DNA from: Campylobacter fetus subsp. testudinum 03-427
GTDB lineage: Bacteria > Campylobacterota > Campylobacteria > Campylobacterales > Campylobacteraceae
Assembly: GCA_000495505.1 (NCBI GenBank)
Contig: CP006833.1
Coordinates: forward strand, 1,178,001 to 1,242,000
Direction of reading: 5' to 3'
DNA length: 64,000 bases
Position 1 is the stretch's first letter, and the number at the start of each line of letters is the position of its first letter. Positions 46,514 to 55,260 of this stretch are shown one piece after another. A program made the translations under genes and the position numbers. The notes under the pieces were generated by a model. The model was not told the DNA's origin and made no database searches. It was given only the letters and a program-made list of their open reading frames with translations.

Positions 46514-47290
46514 ATGGATTTTTTAAGTGCCATAATACTAGGTATAGTCGAAGGTTTAACCGAATTTTTACCCGTTAGTTCAACTGGACATATGATACTT
46601 AGCGCAAAACTGCTAGGGCTTGAGCAAACAAGCGTGTTAAAATGCTTTGAAGTCGTTATCCAGCTAGGGAGCATTTTAGCAGTTGTGTTTATGTTTTTTG
46701 ATAGACTAAAAGAGGATTTTAATCTTTGGATAAAGCTTATGGTAGGTTTCGTGCCAACAGCTATCATCGGTTTTTTAGCTTACAAACATATAAAAGCTCT
46801 TTTTGAACCAAACACGGTTGCTTATATGCTTATCATCGGAGGTATCGTTTTTATCGTGGTTGAACTTTGGCATAAAAAGATAAACTATGAGGGTGATACG
46901 AAAACCTTGCACGAAGTAAGCTTCAAACAAGCTTTCATAATCGGACTTTCACAATGCTTTGCTATGGTACCAGGCACGTCAAGAAGCGGCTCTACCATTA
47001 TCACAGGTCTGCTTTGCGGACTTAGTCGTGAAGTGGCGGCTAGATTTAGCTTTTTACTTGCAATTCCTACTATGTTTGCGGCGACTGCGTACGATACGTA
47101 TAAAAATGTAGATATATTCGTACAAAATGTAAATGCTATGTGGATGTTTTTACTTGGTGGATTTATAGCTTTTGTAGTGGCTTTTGTGGTTATAAAACTA
47201 TTTTTAAAATTCGTATCTAAATTTAGCTATATCAGTTTTGGAATATATAGGATAGTGCTTGGCTCAGTGTTTTTAATCTATTTTTTATAG
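46514..47290 (+). CDS. uppP: Undecaprenyl-diphosphatase UppP/BacA
   Basis: Inner-membrane phosphatase that recycles undecaprenyl pyrophosphate for wall and glycan synthesis; high dosage gives bacitracin resistance in other bacteria. The 258 residues are strongly hydrophobic (about seven to eight helices), with active-site motifs LGIVEGLTEFLPVSSTGHM at the N-terminus and PGTSRSGSTIITGL near 155-168. The ATG follows the thiE stop directly, with AAGGA just before it. Confidence 0.94.
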   Translation: MDFLSAIILGIVEGLTEFLPVSSTGHMILSAKLLGLEQTSVLKCFEVVIQLGSILAVVFMFFDRLKEDFNLWIKLMVGFVPTAIIGFLAYKHIKALFEPNTVAYMLIIGGIVFIVVELWHKKINYEGDTKTLHEVSFKQAFIIGLSQCFAMVPGTSRSGSTIITGLLCGLSREVAARFSFLLAIPTMFAATAYDTYKNVDIFVQNVNAMWMFLLGGFIAFVVAFVVIKLFLKFVSKFSYISFGIYRIVLGSVFLIYFL

Positions 47291-47307
47291 ATTAAATTTG
47301 ATAACAA

Positions 47308-48591
47308 TTACGGGTCGATTAATTTTTTGCTAACAGCTTCTTTTATTGAATTTAAAAGATAATCCATATCATCTTTTGTATGAGTATAGTGCAAACTAAC
47401 TCTTACAAAGCCCGGCTTATTTAAAAACTCATCATCATCTTTAAGTCCAAGCAAGTCATGTCCGTACGGTCCTGCACACGCACAACCTGCTCGTGACTGA
47501 ACTCCAAATTTAATACTTAAAGTATTTGCTAATGAATACGCAGAGATATCTTTTATATTAAATGAAAATATGGGTAGTCTTGAAATGGATTTTGGACAGT
47601 AACAAATCATATTTTTTATACTTCTTAGACCATCTTCAAAGTACTCAAGATGCTGCTGTTCTATCTTTTTAATTCTATCTAAACTGATATCGTTTCTTAG
47701 TTTAAAGGCTAGATAACTTCTTATCAGCTCTGTTATCCCAGGAGTTCCAGCGTCTTCTAAAAGCTCGATATTATCTAAATATTTTACACTTTTTCTACTT
47801 ACGTAACTTACGGTACCACCACCTGCAAATGTAGGCTGGGTGCCATTGCAAAGCTCCTTTTTTATAACCAAAAGTCCAGAACTACCAACACCGCCTAAAA
47901 GTTTATGAGGAGAGATAAAAAGCGCGTCATATAGATCACAGGGTATATTTTCATAAGCAGAAATACTTGAAGCGTCTAAGGCGACTATACCGTTATATTT
48001 TTTCACCATTTTATATAAATTTACGATATCAGTTTTGACACCAGTTACGTTTGAAGCAGCGCTAAAACTAGCTATAATTTTCCTATTTTTATTTATTTTC
48101 AAAACTCTATCTAGCTCACCCCAGTGAATGCCGCCATCAAGCGCTAAAGGCACTCTGTAAATTTCACAAAGACCACTTCTAAAGCTAACTTCGTTACTAT
48201 GATGTTCATAAGGTGAGACGATGACTAAAGGCAAATTATTTTTATCTATATTTAAATTTCCTAAAACCGCTTTTGTAGCCGGAGGAATATAAATTCCCAT
48301 AATTTCTTGAAATTTTTTGATTGCTGCAGTACTTCCAAAACCGCAAGGTAAAAGATAAAAATCATCACTAATTTCCAAAAGTATTTTTAATCCGCTTCTA
48401 GCATTTTCGTAATAATTTGTAGTGATTTTTGCACAATCGCTACATTCGCTATGGGTATTTGAATATGTATGTAATACTCTTAAAATTTCATCTTCGACGC
48501 CTTTGTATCCGAGTCCAGAAGCCGTCCAATCAAAATAATAAATTCCCTCTTTTAAGATTATATTTTCTCTTACTTTTTCTAAATTTAACAA
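47308..48591 (-). CDS. Class V PLP-dependent aminotransferase / cysteine-desulfurase-like protein
   Basis: PLP enzyme of 427 residues related to NifS/CsdA and to isopenicillin-N-epimerase-like proteins. The PLP lysine is in SPHKLLGGVGSSG near 230, with DASSISAYENIPC before it, and the C-terminal Cys-rich loop SRAGCACAGPYGHD near 370 could be the desulfurase cysteine region. The same gene lies next to the flgS region in C. jejuni in my memory (Cj0791c). Exact substrate unknown. It diverges from the following gene at 48696. Confidence 0.85.
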   Translation of the reverse strand: MLNLEKVRENIILKEGIYYFDWTASGLGYKGVEDEILRVLHTYSNTHSECSDCAKITTNYYENARSGLKILLEISDDFYLLPCGFGSTAAIKKFQEIMGIYIPPATKAVLGNLNIDKNNLPLVIVSPYEHHSNEVSFRSGLCEIYRVPLALDGGIHWGELDRVLKINKNRKIIASFSAASNVTGVKTDIVNLYKMVKKYNGIVALDASSISAYENIPCDLYDALFISPHKLLGGVGSSGLLVIKKELCNGTQPTFAGGGTVSYVSRKSVKYLDNIELLEDAGTPGITELIRSYLAFKLRNDISLDRIKKIEQQHLEYFEDGLRSIKNMICYCPKSISRLPIFSFNIKDISAYSLANTLSIKFGVQSRAGCACAGPYGHDLLGLKDDDEFLNKPGFVRVSLHYTHTKDDMDYLLNSIKEAVSKKLIDP

Positions 48592-48665
48592 CCATATTTC
48601 CTAATTATTTTTATATAATTATACAACAAACAAGATTAAGATTTCAAATTTAAACTAGTTTTTTG

Positions 48666-48671
48666 TATAAT
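48666..48671 (+). promoter_or_regulatory. -10 element upstream of the DUF234-like gene and flgS
   Basis: TATAAT preceded by TTTTTTG, 30 bases before the inferred AUA start. Transcription from here would give a leader of about 18 bases that carries the AAGGAG ribosome site at 48684-48689. Confidence 0.65.
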
Positions 48672-48695
48672 TACTAAAACAATAAGGAGATAATT

Positions 48696-49547
48696 ATAGC
48701 AAGTAAATTTTTAGACTCCAGCGACGATACTGGAGTACAAAACATACTTGAGTTTTACTTTGTATTTGATAGAGTTTTGAAAAGTTATGATAATATTTTT
48801 GAAGCTATCGAGTATGAAATTCTGCGTAATTATAAAAATATATCTAAACACTTTGATTTTGATGAAAATGGTAAAGAGATAAAAATATTTCTCAAAAAAC
48901 TTGCAAGAAGTGATAGAAAAAAATTTAACGCCTTAAAACAAATTCCGCGCAAAACAGGAAGCGTAATCATAAACGACTTATTATCAAAAAATATTATACA
49001 AATAGAAAAATCCAGAGAGATAAAACCAAAATCAACCAAACATCACAAAATCAAAAAAGAGCTAAGACACTACCAAGTTCAAGATAAAATACATTTTAAA
49101 AACAACTTCACACGGTTTTGGTTTAGATTTTGTGAGCCAAATTTAGAATTACTAGATAAAAATGAGTTTGAAACTGTTTTAAATTTAATAAAACAAGGAT
49201 TTGAGCTATACTGCTCACTGCCTTTTGAGTTAGCATGTATGGAGCTTTTAGCAAAAGAGTTGAATATACAAAAAGAGTTGATTACAAGCTATTGGGATAA
49301 AGAAAATGAGATTGATATTTTTGTAGAATTTGATGGTTTTACGATGGTTGGGGAAGCAAAATACAAAGATAGAAAAATATGCAAAAATGTACTAAATATA
49401 CTTCAAGCAAAATGCAAAAGATCAAATTTAAATCCAAATTTAATAGCACTATTTTCAAAATCAGGCTTTAGCAATGAACTTTTAAATTTAAAAAATGATA
49501 AAATACTATTATTTGAAATAAACGATTTTAAGGATATTTATGAGTGA
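48696..49547 (+). CDS. DUF234-like conserved protein, probable AUA start
   Basis: The frame with a standard start codon begins with TTG at 48777, which lacks a ribosome site. The frame continues upstream without a stop, with protein-like sequence (IASKFLDSSDDTGVQNILEF), and AAGGAG lies six bases before an ATA codon at 48696, just below a TATAAT box. I therefore infer initiation at ATA; the product is then about 283 residues. The C-terminal half (TMVGEAKYKDRKICKNVL) looks like the nuclease-like DUF234 region of archaeal-type ATPases, with the ATPase domain absent. In C. jejuni a like gene precedes flgS. It overlaps flgS by eight bases. Function unknown. Confidence 0.6.
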   Translation: MASKFLDSSDDTGVQNILEFYFVFDRVLKSYDNIFEAIEYEILRNYKNISKHFDFDENGKEIKIFLKKLARSDRKKFNALKQIPRKTGSVIINDLLSKNIIQIEKSREIKPKSTKHHKIKKELRHYQVQDKIHFKNNFTRFWFRFCEPNLELLDKNEFETVLNLIKQGFELYCSLPFELACMELLAKELNIQKELITSYWDKENEIDIFVEFDGFTMVGEAKYKDRKICKNVLNILQAKCKRSNLNPNLIALFSKSGFSNELLNLKNDKILLFEINDFKDIYE

Positions 49548-50541
49548 ATTATTGACAAACAACAGCGAAACAAAACATATTCAAGATGGATTAAAAAGTC
49601 TTATAGAACAGACTTATCTTATAGAAAAAGAGTATAAAACTTTAACCACTTCATATTCAAATTTACAAAAATTTATCCAAGATATCGTTGAGAGCTTAGG
49701 TGCAGCTTTATGGGTGATAGATATGGACGGAAAAGCGGTACTAAAAAATGCAAAAGCAGATGAAAATGAACATATCTTAAGCTTGATAGATTTTAAAAAA
49801 ACAAATCAAGAGGTGGAATTTGGCTCACAATTTTATGCTATAAAAATCACTCAAAATGACGGAAATAAAATAATCCTAGCAACAGATATAAGCGATGAAA
49901 AAAGAAGCGCAAGACTCGTATCTATGGGAGCAGTAGCAGCTCATCTCTCACACGAAATCAGAAATCCTATAGGTTCCATTTCTTTGCTCACAAGCACTCT
50001 TTTAAAAAGAGCTGATAACAAAAATAGACCACTCATAGAGGAGATACAAAAAGCGATTTTTAGAGTTGAGCGTATCATTAAAGCAACTCTGCTATTTACA
50101 AAAGGCGTCTATATAAACAAACAGGTATTTAACTTAGAAAAACTTGAGCAAAACTGCCGTACTGCGATAAATCAATACGCATTTACAAAGGAGATAGAGT
50201 TTAAATTTAGCGGATTTAACGCTCAAATTTCAGGCGATATCGATCTTTTAGATATGGTTTTTAGTAATTTTATATTTAATGCTATAGACGCGATAGAAGA
50301 AGATGAAGGCGAAACAGGAACGGTAAAAATAGAGCATAAATTTGAAAATAATGAACATAATTTTTATATAAGCGATAGTGGAGTAAAAATAGATAAAGAT
50401 ATCGTTTTTGAGCCGTTTAAAACAACAAAATTAAAAGGAAATGGGCTAGGACTTGCTCTTAGCATAGAGATTATCTCAGCCCACAAAGGAAGCATTGCTT
50501 TACAAAATAATCCAAAAGAATTTACTATTAGCCTGCCTTAG
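49540..50541 (+). CDS. flgS: Flagellar two-component sensor kinase FlgS
   Basis: Histidine kinase of 333 residues; in Campylobacter it phosphorylates the sigma54 activator FlgR and switches on rod-hook flagellar genes. Coiled N-terminus and a small PAS-like region (about 45-120, ALWVIDMDGKAVLKN), H-box AAHLSHEIRNPIGSIS near 137, and the HATPase domain with IFNAIDAIEEDEG (N-box), FYISDSG (G1) and KLKGNGLGLALSI (G2). No membrane helices, so cytoplasmic. Identity supported by size and by a neighbour order like that around C. jejuni flgS. Confidence 0.85.
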   Translation: MSELLTNNSETKHIQDGLKSLIEQTYLIEKEYKTLTTSYSNLQKFIQDIVESLGAALWVIDMDGKAVLKNAKADENEHILSLIDFKKTNQEVEFGSQFYAIKITQNDGNKIILATDISDEKRSARLVSMGAVAAHLSHEIRNPIGSISLLTSTLLKRADNKNRPLIEEIQKAIFRVERIIKATLLFTKGVYINKQVFNLEKLEQNCRTAINQYAFTKEIEFKFSGFNAQISGDIDLLDMVFSNFIFNAIDAIEEDEGETGTVKIEHKFENNEHNFYISDSGVKIDKDIVFEPFKTTKLKGNGLGLALSIEIISAHKGSIALQNNPKEFTISLP

Positions 50542-53500
50542 CTTCGTTTAATATGGTATCTAACTCTGATTTAAACTCATCACTAACGATAAATTCAGTG
50601 CTAAAAATCATCACTTCTTTATCATAATTATTAGTTATTCTAAGAACTAATCTTTTATTTCCATTTTTTTGATGATAAGAGTGAGCAAGCTGATAGATAT
50701 AATTTATCTTTTGCTTATCTAAACTGATGATATCTATATCAACTTCAAGTTTTCCTGTTATTGTAGCAGGAGTGCTTTGCTCATTGACCCTAGGCTCATA
50801 TCGTCTTCTATTTGTTTTAAGAGTGTAATTTCCATTTTTTGCATCATCAAGACTAATTATCTGATTTATTATAGGTTTTGACTGAGCATCTTTGTTTGGA
50901 GCGACTTTAAAAGCGTATATTTTATCTTGCTCGTCTTCGCTCATATTTGCTATAAATTTACTAGTAGAATCAAAAGCTATCATTTCAGAATTGCCACTTA
51001 TATCAACTATATTTAATATAGCCATTTCCATACCGCTTTTAGTAGTTCTTGTGTTTATCTGACTCATTTTTCCTATGATAAGTATTTCACTTTCTTTGGT
51101 TAAGTTTGGAATATCTTTTATTGTAGAGTGCTTGATAGTATCAAAATAATCTTGAAATTTAAATACCTCATCATCAGTAAGCTTGCTTGATTTAAGTGTA
51201 AATCTCTTGTATAAGGCATCATCAAGGCTTATTATATCATTTATTTTTAGCTTGAATTGCTGAGCGTCTTTATTTAAAATAATTTTAAACGCATGTGGCT
51301 CATCAAGCTCATCTTGGCTCATAGATTCTATTTTTTTATACTCATCAAATGCCGTAGCTTCCATATTTCCATGGATATCAAGGATATTTATGATAGCCAT
51401 TTTCTTACCAGTTTTTGTTATCTTTGTGCTTGCATCTTCTATCTTACCTACTACTAATATCTCGCTTCCGTCTTCCACATTTTCAAATTCGCTTGATATG
51501 GTGTAGTCTATCTTATCTATTTTATCTCTATACTCGTCTAATGGATGACCTGAAACATAAACTCCAAGTATCTCTTGCTCAAATTTAAGTATCTCTTTTT
51601 TATCAAATTCGTCTTTGATATTAACAAGATCAACGCTTATCTCATTCATACTATCATCATCGCTAAATAGAGAATTTGTAGCATTTTTTTTGATATCTGA
51701 TATACGTTTTGAGTTTTCTATGATGGTTTCTAGGTTGTGTATCAGCATCTTTCTAGTAAAGCCAAAGTCATCAAATGCGCCAGATTTTATAAGAGACTCA
51801 AAAACACGTCTATTTACGGTTGTACAATCTGTTTTTGATATAAAGCTATCAACACTTTCAAAAGGTCCCTCTTCTCTAGCTTTTATGATATCTTCCACAG
51901 CTCCTACACCAACGCCTTTTATCGCCGCCATACCGTAGATAATGGAGTCGCTTCCATCTTTTTGTATAACGCTAAACTCTCTTACTGAGTAATTTACATT
52001 TGGAGGAAGTAGCTTTATATTAAGTCTTTTGATCTCATCGATATATTTTATAATTTTATCTATATTATTCTCTTCGCTAGTAAGCAAAGCAGCCATAAAT
52101 TCCGCCGGATAATACGTTTTTAAATACGCTGTTTGAAAAGTTATAAGCGCATACGCCGCTGAGTGGGATTTGTTAAATCCATACTCAGCAAATTTCATAA
52201 TAAGCTCAAAAAGCGCGTCTGCTTTACCTTCATCAAAACCATTTTTTTTCGCACCTTCTAAATACTGAGTTTTAAGATGCAACATCTCATCTTCTTTTTT
52301 CTTGCTCATAGCGCGCCTTACAAGATCCGCACCTCCAAGACTAAATCCTCCGACTGTTTGAACAACTTGCATAACTTGCTCTTGATAAACTATAACTCCG
52401 TACGTCGGCTCAAGTATAGGCTTTAAAGCAGAAAAAGCGTATTCTATCTTTTTTTTACCATGTTTAATATCTATAAAGTCATCAACCATTCCTGAATTCA
52501 AAGGTCCAGGACGATAAAGCGCTATCATAGCTATGATATCTTCAAAGCAGTCTGGTCTAAGCTTCGCAGCAAGGGATTGCATACCGCTTGACTCTATCTG
52601 AAATATACCAAGTGTATTTCCGCTTTGAATAGTTTCATAAGTTTTTTGATCGTTAAAATCTATTTTTTCCCATAAAATATCTACTCCAAAACGCTCTTTA
52701 ATTAGCTTTTTTGCATTATCAATTACGGTTAAAGTTTTAAGCCCCAAAAAGTCAAATTTGATAAGATCAACATCCTCAAGATAATCTTTTGTGTATTGAG
52801 TTACGTAGTGACCGGCTTCAGCATTGCTTTGTTTCCACAAAGGAGCCTTTTTCCATAACTCCTCATTGCTTATAACAATACCTGCAGCGTGCATTCCAGG
52901 ATTTCTATTTAATCCTTCAAGCTCACAAGAGTATTCCCAAACTTGCTTTGCTAAGTCGTTTTTTGCTATAAGCTCACCAATTTTCGGCTCTTTTTCAAAT
53001 GCGCCATCTTCCATATCGCCTTTTTTATTTTTATGCGCTTTTAGCGTGATACCAAGCTCGTCTGGTATAAGTTTTGCCATAGCATCTGCTTCAGAGTACG
53101 GCATACCCATAACTCTTGCAACATCTCTTATAACACCTTTTGCCAAAAGCTTACCAAAAGTTGCTACTTGAGCAACGTTGTATTCTCCATACTTTTCTAT
53201 AACATAATCAATAACTTCCCCACGTCTATTTTGACAAAAATCCACATCGATATCTGGCATACTTATACGCTCTGGATTTAAAAATCTCTCAAATAGTAAG
53301 TTGTAAGGCAAAGGATCGATATCAGTAATGCGAAGAGCGTAAGCCACGAGGCTTCCAGCCGCACTTCCACGTCCAGGACCTACTGGTATCCCACGATTTT
53401 TCGCCTCGTTTATAAAGTCGGCCACTATAAGCATATAGCCCGGAAATTTCATATTATTTATAGTATTTATCTCAAGATCTAGCCTATCTTTATACATTTG

Positions 53501-54523
53501 ATGTTTTGAAGGATCGATAAACTCAAGTCTTTTTTCAAGCCCTTGTCTGCACTCATACTCAAACAAAAAACTATCATTTTGCAAATCATATTCATTTTGC
53601 GGATTAGGTAGAGTTATACCACGCTCTTTTGCATATTCTTGAGTAAATTTAAAATTCGGCGGAGTTGCGTCTCCTAGTTTTATTTCTAAATTGCACTTTT
53701 CTACTATCTCGTTTGTATTTTCTATAACTTCTGGCATATCAGCAAAAATAGCACTCATCTCATCAGCAGATTTAGCATAAAACTCGCTTAAAACTTGCTC
53801 TCGTACTTTATCATCGAAGTTTTTATTTGCTGAGATATATACAAATATCTTTTGAGCTACTGCGCTATCTTTTGTAGTATAGTGGGCATCGTTTGTAGCT
53901 ATCAGCTTTATACCAGTTTCCATAGAAAGCCTGATTATATCATCATCTATTCGTTGTTGATCACCTATACCGTGTCTCATAATCTCAAGATAAAAATCAT
54001 CGCCGAATATATCTTTATACTCCAAAGCTACTCTTTTGGCAGATTCATATCCACCAGCCCCTCTTTTTAAATTTCTATCACTTAAATTTAAATGGAAATT
54101 TACCTCTCCAGCAAGGCATGCGGAGCTACATACTAGACCTTCTCTATGTTCTCTTAAAAGTTTTTTATTGATTCTTGGATAGTAGTAATATCCTTTTATA
54201 TATGACATCGAGCTAAGATACATAAGATTCTGATATCCTATCTCATTTTTAGCAAATAAACAAAGATGAAATCTCTGCCTACTCTCTTTGTTGCTTATAT
54301 CTTCATGATTATGTATATAAGCTTCAAGTCCTATGATAGGTTTTATACCTTCAGCCTTCATAGTTTTATAAAAATCAAGCGCCCCATACATATTTCCGTG
54401 ATCGGTTATAGCGCATGATTTTATATTTAGCTCTTTTAATCTTTTGGCTAAAACTTTTATCTTGTTTGCACCGTCTAACAATGAATATTCGGTATGTAAA
54501 TGTAAATGTGTGAAATCGCTCAT
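50528..54523 (-). CDS. dnaE: DNA polymerase III alpha subunit, with duplicated OB region
   Basis: Replicative polymerase catalytic subunit of 1331 residues. N-terminal PHP domain (HLHTEYSLLDG, AITDHGNMYGA), polymerase core with MPDIDVDFCQNRRG (catalytic Asp pair) near 418 and GPGRGSAAGSLVAYAL near 395, then HhH and OB domains. After residue about 1020 two homologous stretches follow one another: ILVVGKIEDASTKITKTGKK... and ILIIGKMSQINTRTTKSGME..., each near 120 residues and each closing with I-SLDDA, so the OB region is repeated. The expected length for Campylobacter is about 1200. Convergent with flgS, 14-base overlap. Confidence 0.94.
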   Translation of the reverse strand: MSDFTHLHLHTEYSLLDGANKIKVLAKRLKELNIKSCAITDHGNMYGALDFYKTMKAEGIKPIIGLEAYIHNHEDISNKESRQRFHLCLFAKNEIGYQNLMYLSSMSYIKGYYYYPRINKKLLREHREGLVCSSACLAGEVNFHLNLSDRNLKRGAGGYESAKRVALEYKDIFGDDFYLEIMRHGIGDQQRIDDDIIRLSMETGIKLIATNDAHYTTKDSAVAQKIFVYISANKNFDDKVREQVLSEFYAKSADEMSAIFADMPEVIENTNEIVEKCNLEIKLGDATPPNFKFTQEYAKERGITLPNPQNEYDLQNDSFLFEYECRQGLEKRLEFIDPSKHQMYKDRLDLEINTINNMKFPGYMLIVADFINEAKNRGIPVGPGRGSAAGSLVAYALRITDIDPLPYNLLFERFLNPERISMPDIDVDFCQNRRGEVIDYVIEKYGEYNVAQVATFGKLLAKGVIRDVARVMGMPYSEADAMAKLIPDELGITLKAHKNKKGDMEDGAFEKEPKIGELIAKNDLAKQVWEYSCELEGLNRNPGMHAAGIVISNEELWKKAPLWKQSNAEAGHYVTQYTKDYLEDVDLIKFDFLGLKTLTVIDNAKKLIKERFGVDILWEKIDFNDQKTYETIQSGNTLGIFQIESSGMQSLAAKLRPDCFEDIIAMIALYRPGPLNSGMVDDFIDIKHGKKKIEYAFSALKPILEPTYGVIVYQEQVMQVVQTVGGFSLGGADLVRRAMSKKKEDEMLHLKTQYLEGAKKNGFDEGKADALFELIMKFAEYGFNKSHSAAYALITFQTAYLKTYYPAEFMAALLTSEENNIDKIIKYIDEIKRLNIKLLPPNVNYSVREFSVIQKDGSDSIIYGMAAIKGVGVGAVEDIIKAREEGPFESVDSFISKTDCTTVNRRVFESLIKSGAFDDFGFTRKMLIHNLETIIENSKRISDIKKNATNSLFSDDDSMNEISVDLVNIKDEFDKKEILKFEQEILGVYVSGHPLDEYRDKIDKIDYTISSEFENVEDGSEILVVGKIEDASTKITKTGKKMAIINILDIHGNMEATAFDEYKKIESMSQDELDEPHAFKIILNKDAQQFKLKINDIISLDDALYKRFTLKSSKLTDDEVFKFQDYFDTIKHSTIKDIPNLTKESEILIIGKMSQINTRTTKSGMEMAILNIVDISGNSEMIAFDSTSKFIANMSEDEQDKIYAFKVAPNKDAQSKPIINQIISLDDAKNGNYTLKTNRRRYEPRVNEQSTPATITGKLEVDIDIISLDKQKINYIYQLAHSYHQKNGNKRLVLRITNNYDKEVMIFSTEFIVSDEFKSELDTILNEAKAG

Positions 54524-54594
54524 TAGTTTTCCTTATTTGATAAATTGTATCATATAAGTACTAAAACAAAGCTTACTTGTATTAAATTTTTGTA

Positions 54595-54619
54595 GAAAAA
54601 AAGGGCTTGAAACAAGCCC
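54595..54619 (-). terminator. Terminator of the RRM protein gene
   Basis: Perfect stem GGGCTTG / CAAGCCC with a TTT loop, followed on the minus strand by eight T residues. A strong Rho-independent terminator just after the stop of the RNA-binding protein gene. Confidence 0.9.
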
Positions 54620-54628
54620 GGTTTGAGA

Positions 54629-54877
54629 TTAATCTCTTGGTCTAGCCTCATTTACTCTAAGTGCTCTACCGCCAACGTCTTTGCCATTGGTTCCTTCAAT
54701 AGCTTTTTTTGCTTGTTCATCACTACTCATCTCGACAAATCCAAAACCTTTAGAACGATTTGTTTCTTTATCTTTTACAATTTTTGCGCGTGTAACTTCA
54801 CCAAAACTACTAAAAACTTCTCTAAGCTCAGACTCCGTCATACGATATGACAGATTACCAACATAAATGTTAATCAC
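54629..54877 (-). CDS. RRM-domain RNA-binding protein
   Basis: Single RNA-recognition motif of 82 residues with RNP2 INIYVGNLSY and RNP1 RSKGFGFVEM, ending GGRALRVNEARPRD. Such short RRM proteins (cyanobacterial Rbp-like) are found in epsilonproteobacteria and probably bind RNA in cold or stress response. The start has a TATAAT-poor leader and lies in a 380-base region shared with putA. Own terminator, single gene. Confidence 0.93.
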   Translation of the reverse strand: MINIYVGNLSYRMTESELREVFSSFGEVTRAKIVKDKETNRSKGFGFVEMSSDEQAKKAIEGTNGKDVGGRALRVNEARPRD

Positions 54878-55260
54878 AACTACTATTCCTTACTGCTATT
54901 TATTCCGTATAAATTCGGTTGATATAATAATACCTAAATTAACCATAAAAAGCTATAGTAAATCTAAACTTTTCGTAAATATTTTCAAAATTTGTAAAAA
55001 TTCGTTACAAAGCAATATAAAATTACGCTTTTCGTATTAACAATATTTATATTATAACTTTAATTTATACATTACTTATAAAAAGCAATATTGTAAAATT
55101 TATATCAAAAAAATAAGATATGTTTTAAATTTATCACACGTTGTTACAAATTTACACATATACTTTTATAAATTTATTCAAATATTAAATTTGATATTAC
55201 TTATTATTATATTTTTTTGTATTATTTATATTGATACCTTAAAAAAATATAGGGGGAAAT
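54878..55260. other. Intergenic control region between the RRM gene and putA
   Basis: About 383 very AT-rich bases with no gene. It must hold the promoters of two diverging genes. Before putA, TTTGTATTATTTATATTG at about 55216-55233 could hold a -10 box, and the ribosome site AGGGGGAAAT precedes the ATG. I see no binding-site dyad that would mark a proline regulator. Confidence 0.5.
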
